From contig JAFTXG010000028.1 in NCBI GenBank assembly GCA_017461725.1, positions 1 through 64,000 on the forward strand: a stretch of DNA of 64,000 nt. Reading direction: 5' to 3'. Positions 1 through 6,917 of this stretch are shown here, one piece after another. The notes beneath the pieces were generated by a model. It saw only the letters and a program-made list of their open reading frames with translations, ran no database searches and was not told the DNA's origin. Made by a program: the position numbers and the translations under genes. Position 1 is the stretch's first letter. Each line of letters starts with the position of its first letter. This DNA is from Lachnospiraceae bacterium. Its GTDB lineage: Bacteria; Bacillota; Clostridia; Lachnospirales; Lachnospiraceae.

Positions 1-11
1 ATTTTACTGTC

Positions 12-77
12 CTCCTAATGTGTTAATTCGGCGTAACTGGCAGGTCACGCCTTCATTATACACATTAGGAGTTTTTT
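12..77 (+). terminator. Long hairpin followed by T6, probable terminator
   Basis: Twelve-base arms at 12-23 and 60-71 are perfect inverted repeats. The loop carries a second short stem (GGCGT 30-34 with ACGCC) and the outer stem is followed directly by TTTTTT at 72-77. This looks like a branched intrinsic terminator for a plus-strand gene lying left of the window; the wide branched loop would also suit an attenuator. Confidence 0.5.
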
Positions 78-106
78 GTCTTAATACATCGCTAAAGCTC
101 TACGGA

Positions 107-130
107 ACCACGCGACTATCGCGTGGTTTT
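107..130 (+). terminator. Intrinsic terminator
   Basis: A nine-base perfect stem (ACCACGCGA 107-115 with TCGCGTGGT 119-127) with a three-base loop is followed by a short T-run. It reads as a terminator on the plus strand only, because there is no T-run on the other side. Together with the element at 12-77 it would end transcription entering from the left. Confidence 0.6.
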
Positions 131-141
131 CGATAGACAAT

Positions 142-183
142 AAAAAGAGCAAACAGAGGAATAAGCCCTCTGTTTGCTCTTTT
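142..183. terminator. Bidirectional terminator after the EIIC gene
   Basis: A 14-base perfect stem (146-159 with 167-180) is flanked by A-runs on the left and T-runs on the right, so it can work in both directions. It lies 46 bases past the stop of the minus-strand EIIC gene and is its likely terminator. Confidence 0.75.
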
Positions 184-228
184 CACCATTATTCTTTATT
201 TGTGTTACAAAGATCGATCTCATTCCTA

Positions 229-1287
229 TCAATCCAGTTTCAGATCATTTTCCTTGATCCATCCCATCTTCCGGAATATTTCACCGAAAATCAGAGTCAG
301 CACCGCCGGCAGCACAAAGGAAATCATGACCAGCCCCAGCCAGTCAAACCCGGTGATTGCCGTCTTTGTTCCGGCAGCGATATCATTCAGCCAGCCGGTG
401 TACACGCCGATCTGACCCACCAGACCGCAGGTACCCATACCGGAGGATACCGCAGCGCCGTTCATCTCCAGCTTAAAGATGCAGGTGGCGATGGGACCGG
501 TGATGGCGGAGGCCAGTGTGGGCGGAATCCAGATCAGCGGATTCTTTACAATATTTCCCATCTGAAGCATGGAGGTGCCGATTCCCTGGGAAACCAGGCC
601 GCCCCATTTATTTTCCTTGAAGGACATGACTGCAAAGCCGACCATCTGCGCACAGCAGCCGGCCACGGCAGCTCCGCCGGCCAGACCAGTCAGTCCAAAT
701 ACATTACAGATCGCCGCACTGGAGATCGGCAGGGTCAGAGCCATACCGGTCAGCACCGAAACCACGATTCCCATGAGGAAGGGCTGCAGCACTGTCGCCC
801 TCTTGATGACCTCTCCCACTGCGCTGGCTGCTTTACCCACAGGGGGCGCGATCCAGTACGCAAGAGCAACACCCACCAGAACGGTCACCGCCGGAGTCAC
901 CAGAATGTCGATCTTCGTCTCCTTGGACACCACCTTTCCGCACTCTGCCGCCAAAATAGCAATAATCAGTACCGCCAGAGGTCCGCCCGCGCCGCCCAGC
1001 TGGTTGGACGCATAGCCAACCGCCGCCAGGGAATACAGTACCAGCGGAGGTGCCTGCAGTGCATAGCCGATGGCGATGGCCATGGCAGGGCCGGACATAT
1101 CGGAGGCAAACTGACCGATATTCACTAAGAATTCGATGCCAGCCTGCTGTCCGATAGTCTTGATAATCGTGCCGATCAGCAGAGAACAAAACAATCCGTG
1201 GGCCATGGAACCCAGTGCATCCACACCGTAGCGCTTGGCAGAGATCACAATATTCTTCCTTTTGCAAAACTCTTTGACTTTTGACAT
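229..1287 (-). CDS. PTS EIIC-type membrane protein (PfoR-like, PTS_EIIC_2 family)
   Basis: Polytopic membrane protein of about 352 residues, Gly/Ala-rich throughout with roughly ten hydrophobic segments. It matches the PfoR-like branch of PTS EIIC proteins, which stand alone without EIIA, EIIB or HPr domains. The substrate is unknown. The start at 1287 is chosen over an ATG 18 bases upstream because GGAAGG sits 9-10 bases before it. No other PTS component is nearby. The gene is expressed alone from a near-consensus promoter (1437-1464) with a perfect palindrome at the expected transcription start. That palindrome resembles NiaR operators, and niaR lies about 1.5 kb away, so uptake of a niacin-related compound is a possible role; this is inference only. 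Confidence 0.8.
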   Translation of the reverse strand: MSKVKEFCKRKNIVISAKRYGVDALGSMAHGLFCSLLIGTIIKTIGQQAGIEFLVNIGQFASDMSGPAMAIAIGYALQAPPLVLYSLAAVGYASNQLGGAGGPLAVLIIAILAAECGKVVSKETKIDILVTPAVTVLVGVALAYWIAPPVGKAASAVGEVIKRATVLQPFLMGIVVSVLTGMALTLPISSAAICNVFGLTGLAGGAAVAGCCAQMVGFAVMSFKENKWGGLVSQGIGTSMLQMGNIVKNPLIWIPPTLASAITGPIATCIFKLEMNGAAVSSGMGTCGLVGQIGVYTGWLNDIAAGTKTAITGFDWLGLVMISFVLPAVLTLIFGEIFRKMGWIKENDLKLD

Positions 1288-1409
1288 ATGTATTTTCCTT
1301 CCCATTGATATTTACTGATAACCTTTGCGTACATTTTTCGCACTACAGATATTTCTTCGCCGCGAGAATCGCACACAAAAGTATCATTTTCCATACAAAA
1401 ATAGCCTCA

Positions 1410-1429
1410 ATAGGTGTCATGACACCTAT
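1410..1429. promoter_or_regulatory. Perfect 20-bp palindrome, candidate NiaR operator
   Basis: The sequence ATAGGTGTCATGACACCTAT is its own reverse complement. It lies seven bases downstream of the -10 box of the EIIC promoter, so it covers the probable transcription start, a position where a bound repressor would block RNA polymerase. The AGGTGTC/GACACCT arms resemble the GTGT..ACA-centred palindromes described for NiaR (YrxA) operators in Firmicutes, and a NiaR homologue is encoded at 2823-3338. Confidence 0.65.
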
Positions 1430-1436
1430 CAAGACT

Positions 1437-1464
1437 ATTATAAAAATTCTGGTTCAATTGTCAA
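1437..1464 (-). promoter_or_regulatory. Housekeeping promoter of the EIIC gene
   Basis: On the minus strand TTGACA (1459-1464) and TATAAT (1437-1442) are separated by 16 bases; both hexamers match the sigma-A consensus exactly. The predicted start is near 1430, inside the palindrome at 1410-1429, leaving a leader of about 140 bases before the gene. Confidence 0.75.
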
Positions 1465-1507
1465 TCATCATATTTAATGAAATTTTGATGGATTCCCATC
1501 TCAAATT

Positions 1508-2791
1508 TTATCTTTCTGTCAACAGCTGTTCGAAATCACTGTACAGGCTGTGTGCCTTCGGCTCTCCCTCCAGCTCCACCGCGATCACTGTATCCAGCGG
1601 ATCATTGATCTTTCCCTGTGTGATAATGCGAAACCGGTACTCATCTCTCGCCAGCTCATAGGTCTGGAAAAACTGCAGTTCCTCGCCTGTCTCCAACAGA
1701 TAGACCCGCTTTACCTTCGTCTCCAGATTGCAGATGCGGACCTGGTGGGTGATCTCCCCCGGGTTCATCACATGGAAATACAGGGTGTTGCCCTTGGACG
1801 TAATGCCTCCCCAGCGGATCTGATAGGGAAAATCAATGGTCCGTCGGGTGCCGTAAATACTTTCACCGTTAATCTTTAACCAGCTGCCGATGGTGCGCAT
1901 CACCCGGTCTCCTCCGGCCGGAATATCTCCGTGAGCATCAGGGCCAACATTCAGGAGCAGATTTCCGCCCTTTCCCGCAACATCCACCAGCATCTTCATG
2001 ATAACCCTGGGGGCCTTCCACCGCTCATCGGACCTGGCAAATCCCCAGGTATTATTCAGCGTCATCGGGGTCTCCCAGTCGCCATGGTAGCCCAGAACAG
2101 GAATATCATTGTCGCCCATCTGGCGATAATCGCCCAGACCGTAGCCGATTCGTCCATTGATGATACAGTCAGGCTGAATACTGAGCACCCACTCTCTGAG
2201 CTCACGGCACAGCTCCACCGGCATCTCATAAGGGGTGTCAAACCAGATCATACCGATCTGTCCGTAGCCGGTCAGCACTTCCTTCACCTGAGGCTTGACT
2301 TTATTCTCAAAATAGACCTTGAAATCCTTTTTCGCCGGGTCAAAATCCCAGGTGTTTCCGTCGGCGTTCGGGTCCTCCCAGTCCTGCATCTGGGAATAGT
2401 AAACGCAGAACACAATGCCCCTCTTTGCGCAGGCCTCGGAAAGTTCCTTCACCACGTCGCGGCCAAAGGGAGTGTGCATGATATTGTAATCGGACACCTT
2501 GCTGTCAAACATGGCAAAGCCGTCGTGATGCTTTGCGGTGAAGCAGAGATACTTCGCGCCGTATTCCACAGCCCGATCCACCCAGTCATCCGCATTAAAA
2601 TGAATCGGATCAAACTGACCGGCCAGCTTTCTGTATTCCGCCAGCGGAATCTGTGCGTTGCGCATGATCCACTCCGCTGCGGAGGAATAATCTCCGCCGT
2701 TCCACTCTCCGGCTAAAATCGAATACAATCCCCAGTGGATAAACATACCGTATTTGGCGTCGCGAAACCATTCCATCCGCTTGTCACTCAT
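1508..2791 (-). CDS. Alpha-L-fucosidase, GH29 family
   Basis: Cytoplasmic glycoside hydrolase of 427 residues without a signal peptide. The N-terminus has the GH29 hallmark (RDAKYGMFIHWGLYS), followed by the conserved CFTAKHHDGF segment near residue 80. The predicted nucleophile Asp lies in GMIWFDTPYEMP near residue 185, and GGNLLLNVGPD comes near residue 280. The family releases alpha-linked L-fucose from glycans by a retaining mechanism; with no signal peptide it would act on imported oligosaccharides. It lies 31 bases behind niaR with a good AGGAG site and is probably co-transcribed with it. Why a niacin regulator and a fucosidase share a transcript is unclear. Confidence 0.88.
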   Translation of the reverse strand: MSDKRMEWFRDAKYGMFIHWGLYSILAGEWNGGDYSSAAEWIMRNAQIPLAEYRKLAGQFDPIHFNADDWVDRAVEYGAKYLCFTAKHHDGFAMFDSKVSDYNIMHTPFGRDVVKELSEACAKRGIVFCVYYSQMQDWEDPNADGNTWDFDPAKKDFKVYFENKVKPQVKEVLTGYGQIGMIWFDTPYEMPVELCRELREWVLSIQPDCIINGRIGYGLGDYRQMGDNDIPVLGYHGDWETPMTLNNTWGFARSDERWKAPRVIMKMLVDVAGKGGNLLLNVGPDAHGDIPAGGDRVMRTIGSWLKINGESIYGTRRTIDFPYQIRWGGITSKGNTLYFHVMNPGEITHQVRICNLETKVKRVYLLETGEELQFFQTYELARDEYRFRIITQGKINDPLDTVIAVELEGEPKAHSLYSDFEQLLTER

Positions 2792-2822
2792 CTGCTTTCT
2801 CCTGATTTAATATGTTGTTGAA

Positions 2823-3338
2823 CTATCGGTAGAGCAATCCAGCTTCCCTCAGCGCCTCCTTGACCCGTTCAAACGCTTCATCATCCGGGCACTTCAGAGT
2901 ATGCAGATGGATGCCGTCGGTCAGTTCGCTCAGCGCATGGGCGCTCTGCTCCTTTACCTTTTTCACAAACTGGCTCACATCGTAGCGGGTGGACAGATCC
3001 AACATTCCCTCAAGCTGTCCGTAGACCGGGTGCTCCACCACCACATCAACGACCGTACAGCCGTGATCCACACAGATATTCAGTTCCTCCTCCATCTGCG
3101 CGCCGTCGTGGAAGCATGCAATCATATGCGTCACTCCGGACATTTTCCGGTCTGACTGCAGAATATATCCTCTGGGTGTGGCGGCAATATCACTGCCTGC
3201 TGCCCGAAGGATAGCCACATCCCCCACAATAATCTGTCTGCTGACGGAAAATAGCTTCGCAAGGGAGGTGGCGCTGACCGCCTCCTTCGCCTGTGTCAGG
3301 CAGGTTAATATTTCACTTCGACGTTGTTCTGCATTCAT
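2823..3338 (-). CDS. niaR: Niacin-responsive repressor NiaR (HTH_11 plus 3H domain)
   Basis: 171 residues: an N-terminal winged helix (about residues 5-60, with LAKLFSVSRQIIVGDVAILRAAG as recognition region) and a C-terminal 3H domain. The conserved histidines that give the domain its name are visible in CFHDGAQ, VVEHPVYG and the GIHLHTL segment near residue 145. Members bind nicotinic acid as co-repressor and repress NAD biosynthesis or niacin uptake genes. No nad gene is present here. The only NiaR-like palindrome I found nearby is at 1410-1429, before the EIIC gene. The ribosome site is weak (GGAAG, 13 bases upstream). Confidence 0.9.
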   Translation of the reverse strand: MNAEQRRSEILTCLTQAKEAVSATSLAKLFSVSRQIIVGDVAILRAAGSDIAATPRGYILQSDRKMSGVTHMIACFHDGAQMEEELNICVDHGCTVVDVVVEHPVYGQLEGMLDLSTRYDVSQFVKKVKEQSAHALSELTDGIHLHTLKCPDDEAFERVKEALREAGLLYR

Positions 3339-3434
3339 GTTTCACTCATTCTTCCGTCATCATCCCAATGGCGGACGTTCCTTTCTTTGACTACCACCAA
3401 CCAAACCCACTTTTCAAAGAGAGCTTCGATCCAT

Positions 3435-4349
3435 CTACGCGAAAAACGCTTCGACTTCCTCCGGCGTGGGCACGGACTGCTGTGCGCCCGGTCTGGTCAC
3501 AGCAACAGCCGCCACACGGTTTCCGTAGGCTACCGCCTCCGCGTCGCTTAAGCCTCTGGCCAGACTCAGTGTGGCCGCCGCCAGGAAGCTGTCTCCAGCT
3601 GCTGTGGTGTCCACCGCCTTCACGCGGATGGCTGGGATCAGTTCCTCCTCACCGTTTTCCCTGCGGACAAAGACACCCTTGCCGCCGAGGGTGACCCACA
3701 CATTTTTTACGCCCAGACTCTGCACCTGAGGCAGCGCCTCCTCCACCGTCAGTCCATCGATCCTTCCGGTGAGGATCATATTCAGCTCTGTCTCGTTGGG
3801 CTTAATGTAGTCCACATAGGCCCACAGTGCCTTCGGAACATCGGCGGTTGCCGGTGCGGGATCGACAATGACGGTCTTTCCAAGCTCCTTCGCCTTCTTC
3901 GCCGCATAAACCACAGTCTCCAGCGGGACCTCCAGCTGCATCAGCAGGATATCGCACTGCTCGATCATGTCCATATTTTCATCAATATAGGGAATGTCCA
4001 CACAGTCATTTGTCCCCGCCAGGATCACAATTCGGTTTTCACCCCTGGCCTCGACCATAATCACTGCGGTGCCGGTGCACACGCCCTCCACATGGCGGAT
4101 GCGGGATACATCCACGCCAACAGATGTCAGACTGTCACACAGCTCATCGCCGTAAGCGTCCTTTCCGACGGCACCCAGCATGGCCACATCGCCGCCCAGT
4201 TTTCCGATGGCATAGGCCTGATTCGCGCCCTTTCCGCCGGGAGAAGTCAGAAGGCTGTTCCCCTTCAGGGTTTCCCCTGCATTCGGCACGCGGTCAAGCT
4301 GCACCGAAATATCCATATTTAGGCTGCCAATTACCAGTATTTTCTTCAT
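3435..4349 (-). CDS. rbsK: Ribokinase (PfkB family)
   Basis: 304 residues with the PfkB plan: N-terminal GSLNMDI, the sugar-binding SPGGKGANQA near residue 40, and the C-terminal DTTAAGDSF segment near residue 250 carrying the catalytic Asp and anion hole. The ribokinase reaction makes ribose 5-phosphate from ribose and ATP. The start at 4349 overlaps the upstream stop (TGATG) with GGAGG seven bases before it; a GTG three bases upstream is less well spaced. Translationally coupled to the SGNH hydrolase gene. Other PfkB sugars or nucleosides cannot be excluded, but overall similarity favours ribokinase. Confidence 0.88.
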   Translation of the reverse strand: MKKILVIGSLNMDISVQLDRVPNAGETLKGNSLLTSPGGKGANQAYAIGKLGGDVAMLGAVGKDAYGDELCDSLTSVGVDVSRIRHVEGVCTGTAVIMVEARGENRIVILAGTNDCVDIPYIDENMDMIEQCDILLMQLEVPLETVVYAAKKAKELGKTVIVDPAPATADVPKALWAYVDYIKPNETELNMILTGRIDGLTVEEALPQVQSLGVKNVWVTLGGKGVFVRRENGEEELIPAIRVKAVDTTAAGDSFLAAATLSLARGLSDAEAVAYGNRVAAVAVTRPGAQQSVPTPEEVEAFFA

Positions 4350-4981
4350 CACAGTGCCTCCAAAAAGCCTTTCAGACGCTTATAGATTTTCTCCTGACCG
4401 GCATCGTTGGGATGCAGACCGTCGGGACAGTATTTCTCCATGATCACCTGAACCTGGGGCTGGATACCGCTGGTCGCGTAGAGATCCAGAACCGGAATCG
4501 AGTAATACTCTGCCACCTGGCGAATCGCACGGACAAAATCAATCAGTCTGCGCTCGCCCTTTTCCTCGGTCTGGCGATGAAGCGGTGTCATGAATACGAT
4601 CTGCGCCTCGGGATACCGATTGATCAGCTTTTGCATCAGGCGATGGCATGCGCCGTAAAAAGTGTAGGGGGTGCGGTCATTCATCATGCCGAGCGGTGCA
4701 TCACCGTGGCCGAAATCGTTGGTCCCGCCGAACACCACGATCAGATCAGCATCCGGGTCCATTTTATCCACTCTGGAGAGAAAATCCTGATCCCACTTCT
4801 CATTTTCTTTTAAATGCTGGGTGGCAATGCGGGTTCCGCCGATGCCGTAGCCTCTGGCCTCCGCAAGACCGCAGTTATCGCGAAGTCGCTGCCAGTAAAT
4901 ATGATGCTCCTTGTCCTCCACTCCATGTCCTTCGGTAATACTGTCGCCGAGAAAATTTGCTTTAATGCCATTTAAATTCAC
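4349..4981 (-). CDS. SGNH/GDSL-family hydrolase
   Basis: About 210 residues of the SGNH esterase fold: block I GDSITEGHG with the catalytic Ser near residue 14, the Gly block near GYGIGGTR, block III GGTNDFGHGD with the Asn, and block V DGLHPNDAG with the catalytic Asp/His near the end. No signal peptide. The start is a GTG at 4981, eight bases after GGGAGG; the longer reading frame begins inside the promoter at 5070-5098 and is rejected. First gene of the SGNH-ribokinase transcript; probably removes an ester group from a sugar or nucleoside, substrate unknown. Confidence 0.82.
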   Translation of the reverse strand: MNLNGIKANFLGDSITEGHGVEDKEHHIYWQRLRDNCGLAEARGYGIGGTRIATQHLKENEKWDQDFLSRVDKMDPDADLIVVFGGTNDFGHGDAPLGMMNDRTPYTFYGACHRLMQKLINRYPEAQIVFMTPLHRQTEEKGERRLIDFVRAIRQVAEYYSIPVLDLYATSGIQPQVQVIMEKYCPDGLHPNDAGQEKIYKRLKGFLEAL

Positions 4982-5004
4982 GTTGGTATCCTCCCTGAAA
5001 TCCA

Positions 5005-5040
5005 CCGACAGCAAAGGCCACTTTGCCGTTTCGCTGTCGG
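5005..5040 (-). promoter_or_regulatory. Stem-loop in the leader of the SGNH-ribokinase mRNA
   Basis: CCGACAGC (5005-5012) and GCTGTCGG (5033-5040) form an 8-bp perfect outer stem, extended inward with one mismatch to a short loop. It lies between the predicted transcription start (about 5063) and the Shine-Dalgarno of the GTG start at 4981. No T-run follows, so it is not a simple terminator; an mRNA-stability or regulator-binding role is possible. Confidence 0.45.
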
Positions 5041-5069
5041 CGCTGTATTTTCTGTCAAACGATAATTTT

Positions 5070-5098
5070 ACTATACCAAATATGGAATAATAAATCAA
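5070..5098 (-). promoter_or_regulatory. Promoter of the SGNH-ribokinase operon
   Basis: On the minus strand TTGATT (5093-5098) and TATAGT (5070-5075) are 17 bases apart. The predicted start near 5063 lies upstream of the GTG start at 4981 and confirms that the longer open frame is not the real protein. Confidence 0.6.
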
Positions 5099-5138
5099 GA
5101 AAGAAACGAGTCACCCGGCAATTTCCAAAAAAATCACT

Positions 5139-5166
5139 TTACAGTCCTCACATTTTGTATTATACT
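5139..5166 (+). promoter_or_regulatory. Promoter of the uraA leader transcript
   Basis: TTTACA (5139-5144) and TATACT (5161-5166) are separated by 16 bases on the plus strand. Transcription would begin near 5173, about 50 bases before the leader peptide start at 5223, giving a leader of nearly 290 bases before uraA. Confidence 0.55.
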
Positions 5167-5222
5167 ATCGTCCAGTAAAGAAAAAGGCTGTAAAAGGCGA
5201 AAAGTTAAAACGGGAGGTCACC

Positions 5223-5453
5223 ATGAGCGCATCTGTGTTGAGAATGTTTAACCCATCATTCTTAAGATTCATGTTTCCCTCTTTTGTTTTCCCTTTTTCC
5301 CCCGACACATCCTTTATTTCTTATTTGTCATTCGGTATATTTCCCCTGTTTCGTGATTGTCGCGATACCGACGTATCCCATTCCGGCAGGGGTTTTTGTT
5401 TGTCCGAATGTATGATTCAGGTTTTTCTAACCAAACTATTTTTACGGAGGTAA
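5223..5453 (+). CDS. Putative leader peptide of uraA (pyrimidine-sensing attenuator)
   Basis: A 76-codon frame with a strong Shine-Dalgarno (GGGAGG five bases before ATG). The peptide resembles no enzyme: 11 of its first 43 residues are Phe, with many Pro and Ser, because the mRNA at 5272-5303 is an almost pure U/C tract. Translation runs through the terminator hairpin at 5343-5401 and stops at 5451, inside the uraA ribosome site. This layout matches the E. coli pyrBI leader, where low UTP makes polymerase pause in a U-rich tract so that the ribosome can catch up and prevent the terminator from folding. Translation is inferred from the start signals and layout. Confidence 0.6.
   Translation: MSASVLRMFNPSFLRFMFPSFVFPFSPDTSFISYLSFGIFPLFRDCRDTDVSHSGRGFCLSECMIQVFLTKLFLRR
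5343..5401 (+). terminator. Attenuator terminator in the uraA leader
   Basis: CCCCTG (5343-5348) pairs with CAGGGG (5387-5392), enclosing a smaller stem GTCG/CGAC (5359-5362 with 5369-5372), and is followed directly by T5GT3. It lies inside the leader peptide frame, about 40 bases after the pyrimidine tract and 58 bases before the uraA start, so ribosome position would decide whether it folds. Confidence 0.6.
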
Positions 5454-5458
5454 AAGAG

Positions 5459-6772
5459 ATGAGTAACAAAACTATCGGAAACGAAGCCATCTACGATGCC
5501 AAGCAGCTCGGCCTTGGCAAGGTCCTGATCCTGGGTGTGCAGCATGTGTTCGCCATGTTCGGCGCCACTGTGCTGGTTCCCGCGCTGACTGGCCTGGATG
5601 TGGCTACCACCCTGCTGTTTGCAGGTCTTGGCACCCTGTTTTTCCACTTTATGACCAAGGGCAAGGTTCCCGCATTCCTGGGTTCCTCCTTCGCATTCCT
5701 GGCAGGATACTTTGCCATCGCTCCCAACAAAGAGCCTGAGCTTCTGCCCTACGCCTGCTTCGGTGTAGCCTGTGCCGGTCTTCTGTATCTGGTTCTGGCG
5801 GCGCTGATCAAGGCATTCGGCACCAAGAAGGTAATGCGCTTCTTCCCGCCCATCGTGACCGGTCCCATGATCATTTCCATCGGTCTTTCCCTTGCAGGAA
5901 GCGCGATCACCAACTGCCAGACCAACTGGTGGGTGGCTCTCGTGGCTATCGCGGTGGTAATCATCTGCAATATCTGGGGTAAGGGCATGGTTAAGATCGT
6001 TCCCATTATCCTCGGCGTGCTGGCATCCGTTGCCGCTGCACTGATCATTTCTGCCATCAATCCTTCCGCAGGTATTTTCGATGCCCAGAAACTGGCTGCT
6101 TTCCAGGAGGCTAAGCTTCTGGGATGGCCCATCCATATGGAGAACACCATCTTCGCGATTTTCAAGGACTGTGACACTTCCCTGCTGATCAGCTCCGTGA
6201 TCGCGATCATGCCACTGTCCATCGCTACCATGATGGAGCATATCGGTGACATCTCTGCCATCAGCTCCACTGTCGGCAAGAACTATATCGAGGAGCCCGG
6301 TCTGCACCGCTCCCTGATCGGTGACGGTATCGCGACTACTCTGGCTTCCATTTTCGGCGGCCCCGCAAACACCACCTACGGCGAGAACACCGGCGTACTG
6401 GCGCTGACCAAGGTTTACGATCCCATGGTAGTTCGCCTGGCAGCAGTGATCGCCATCCTGTTCTCCTTCTCCCCCAAGTTTGCCGCACTGGTAGCCCTGA
6501 TGCCCGCAGCAACCATCGGCGGTGTATCCCTGATCCTCTACGGAATGATCTCCGCAGTCGGTGTCCGCAACATTGTTGAGAATCAGGTAGACTTCACGCA
6601 GAGCCGCAACGTCATCATCGCAGCGCTGATGTTGGTATGCGCACTGGGCTTCTCCGGCGGAATCTCCTTCCCCGTTGGCAGCGCAACCATCTCTCTGTCC
6701 GGTCTGGCCATCGCAGCACTGGTTGGTATCTTCCTGAATGCGATTTTGCCTCAGACAGATCAGAATGCGTAA
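5459..6772 (+). CDS. uraA: Uracil permease UraA (NCS2 / nucleobase-cation symporter 2)
   Basis: 437 residues with about 14 hydrophobic segments and the NCS2 signature regions: GVQHVFAMFGATVLVP at the N-terminus, FLGSSFAF near residue 80 and the TTYGENTGVLALT segment near residue 305. The Glu residues of MMEHIGD and of TYGENTG correspond to the uracil/proton-binding positions of UraA. It imports uracil by proton symport. GGAGG lies eight bases before the ATG. Upstream is the long leader described at 5223-5453; downstream is a strong terminator. upp (36233) would convert the imported uracil to UMP. Confidence 0.93.
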   Translation: MSNKTIGNEAIYDAKQLGLGKVLILGVQHVFAMFGATVLVPALTGLDVATTLLFAGLGTLFFHFMTKGKVPAFLGSSFAFLAGYFAIAPNKEPELLPYACFGVACAGLLYLVLAALIKAFGTKKVMRFFPPIVTGPMIISIGLSLAGSAITNCQTNWWVALVAIAVVIICNIWGKGMVKIVPIILGVLASVAAALIISAINPSAGIFDAQKLAAFQEAKLLGWPIHMENTIFAIFKDCDTSLLISSVIAIMPLSIATMMEHIGDISAISSTVGKNYIEEPGLHRSLIGDGIATTLASIFGGPANTTYGENTGVLALTKVYDPMVVRLAAVIAILFSFSPKFAALVALMPAATIGGVSLILYGMISAVGVRNIVENQVDFTQSRNVIIAALMLVCALGFSGGISFPVGSATISLSGLAIAALVGIFLNAILPQTDQNA

Positions 6773-6790
6773 AGTCAAATAGCTTTTTTG

Positions 6791-6830
6791 AAAAGAGCCG
6801 CGCACAGTAATGTGTACGCGGCTCTCTTTT
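6791..6830. terminator. Terminator between convergent uraA and rng
   Basis: Nine-base GC-rich arms (6794-6802 and 6817-6825) flank a 14-base loop and are followed by CTTTT; the left flank AAAA lets it also serve the minus strand. It ends uraA transcription and may stop rng read-through. Confidence 0.8.
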
Positions 6831-6836
6831 AATGGA

Positions 6837-6856
6837 CTTTCTGAATATTCAGAAAG
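6837..6856. repeat. Perfect 20-bp palindrome
   Basis: CTTTCTGAATATTCAGAAAG is self-complementary over 20 bases. It lies just past the uraA terminator, between two convergent genes, and has no T-run on either side. A protein-binding site or remnant of a second terminator is possible; nothing in the context decides. Confidence 0.5.
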
Positions 6857-6917
6857 CTGCCCCTGCCAAGGCTTTATAAATTTTCTTTCAAAAATAATGC
6901 ACCCGATTTCAGACAAC

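Noticed and set aside
202..1128. 308-residue plus-strand frame opposite the EIIC gene
   Set aside because: Low-complexity antisense translation of the membrane protein gene; no ribosome site.
5001..5098. Longer N-terminus for the SGNH hydrolase gene
   Set aside because: It would start inside the promoter; the GTG at 4981 has an ideal ribosome site.
5417..6916. Long open frame on the minus strand across uraA
   Set aside because: It is the antisense of a clear uracil permease, rich in Asp/Gly/His from codon mirroring, and matches no family.
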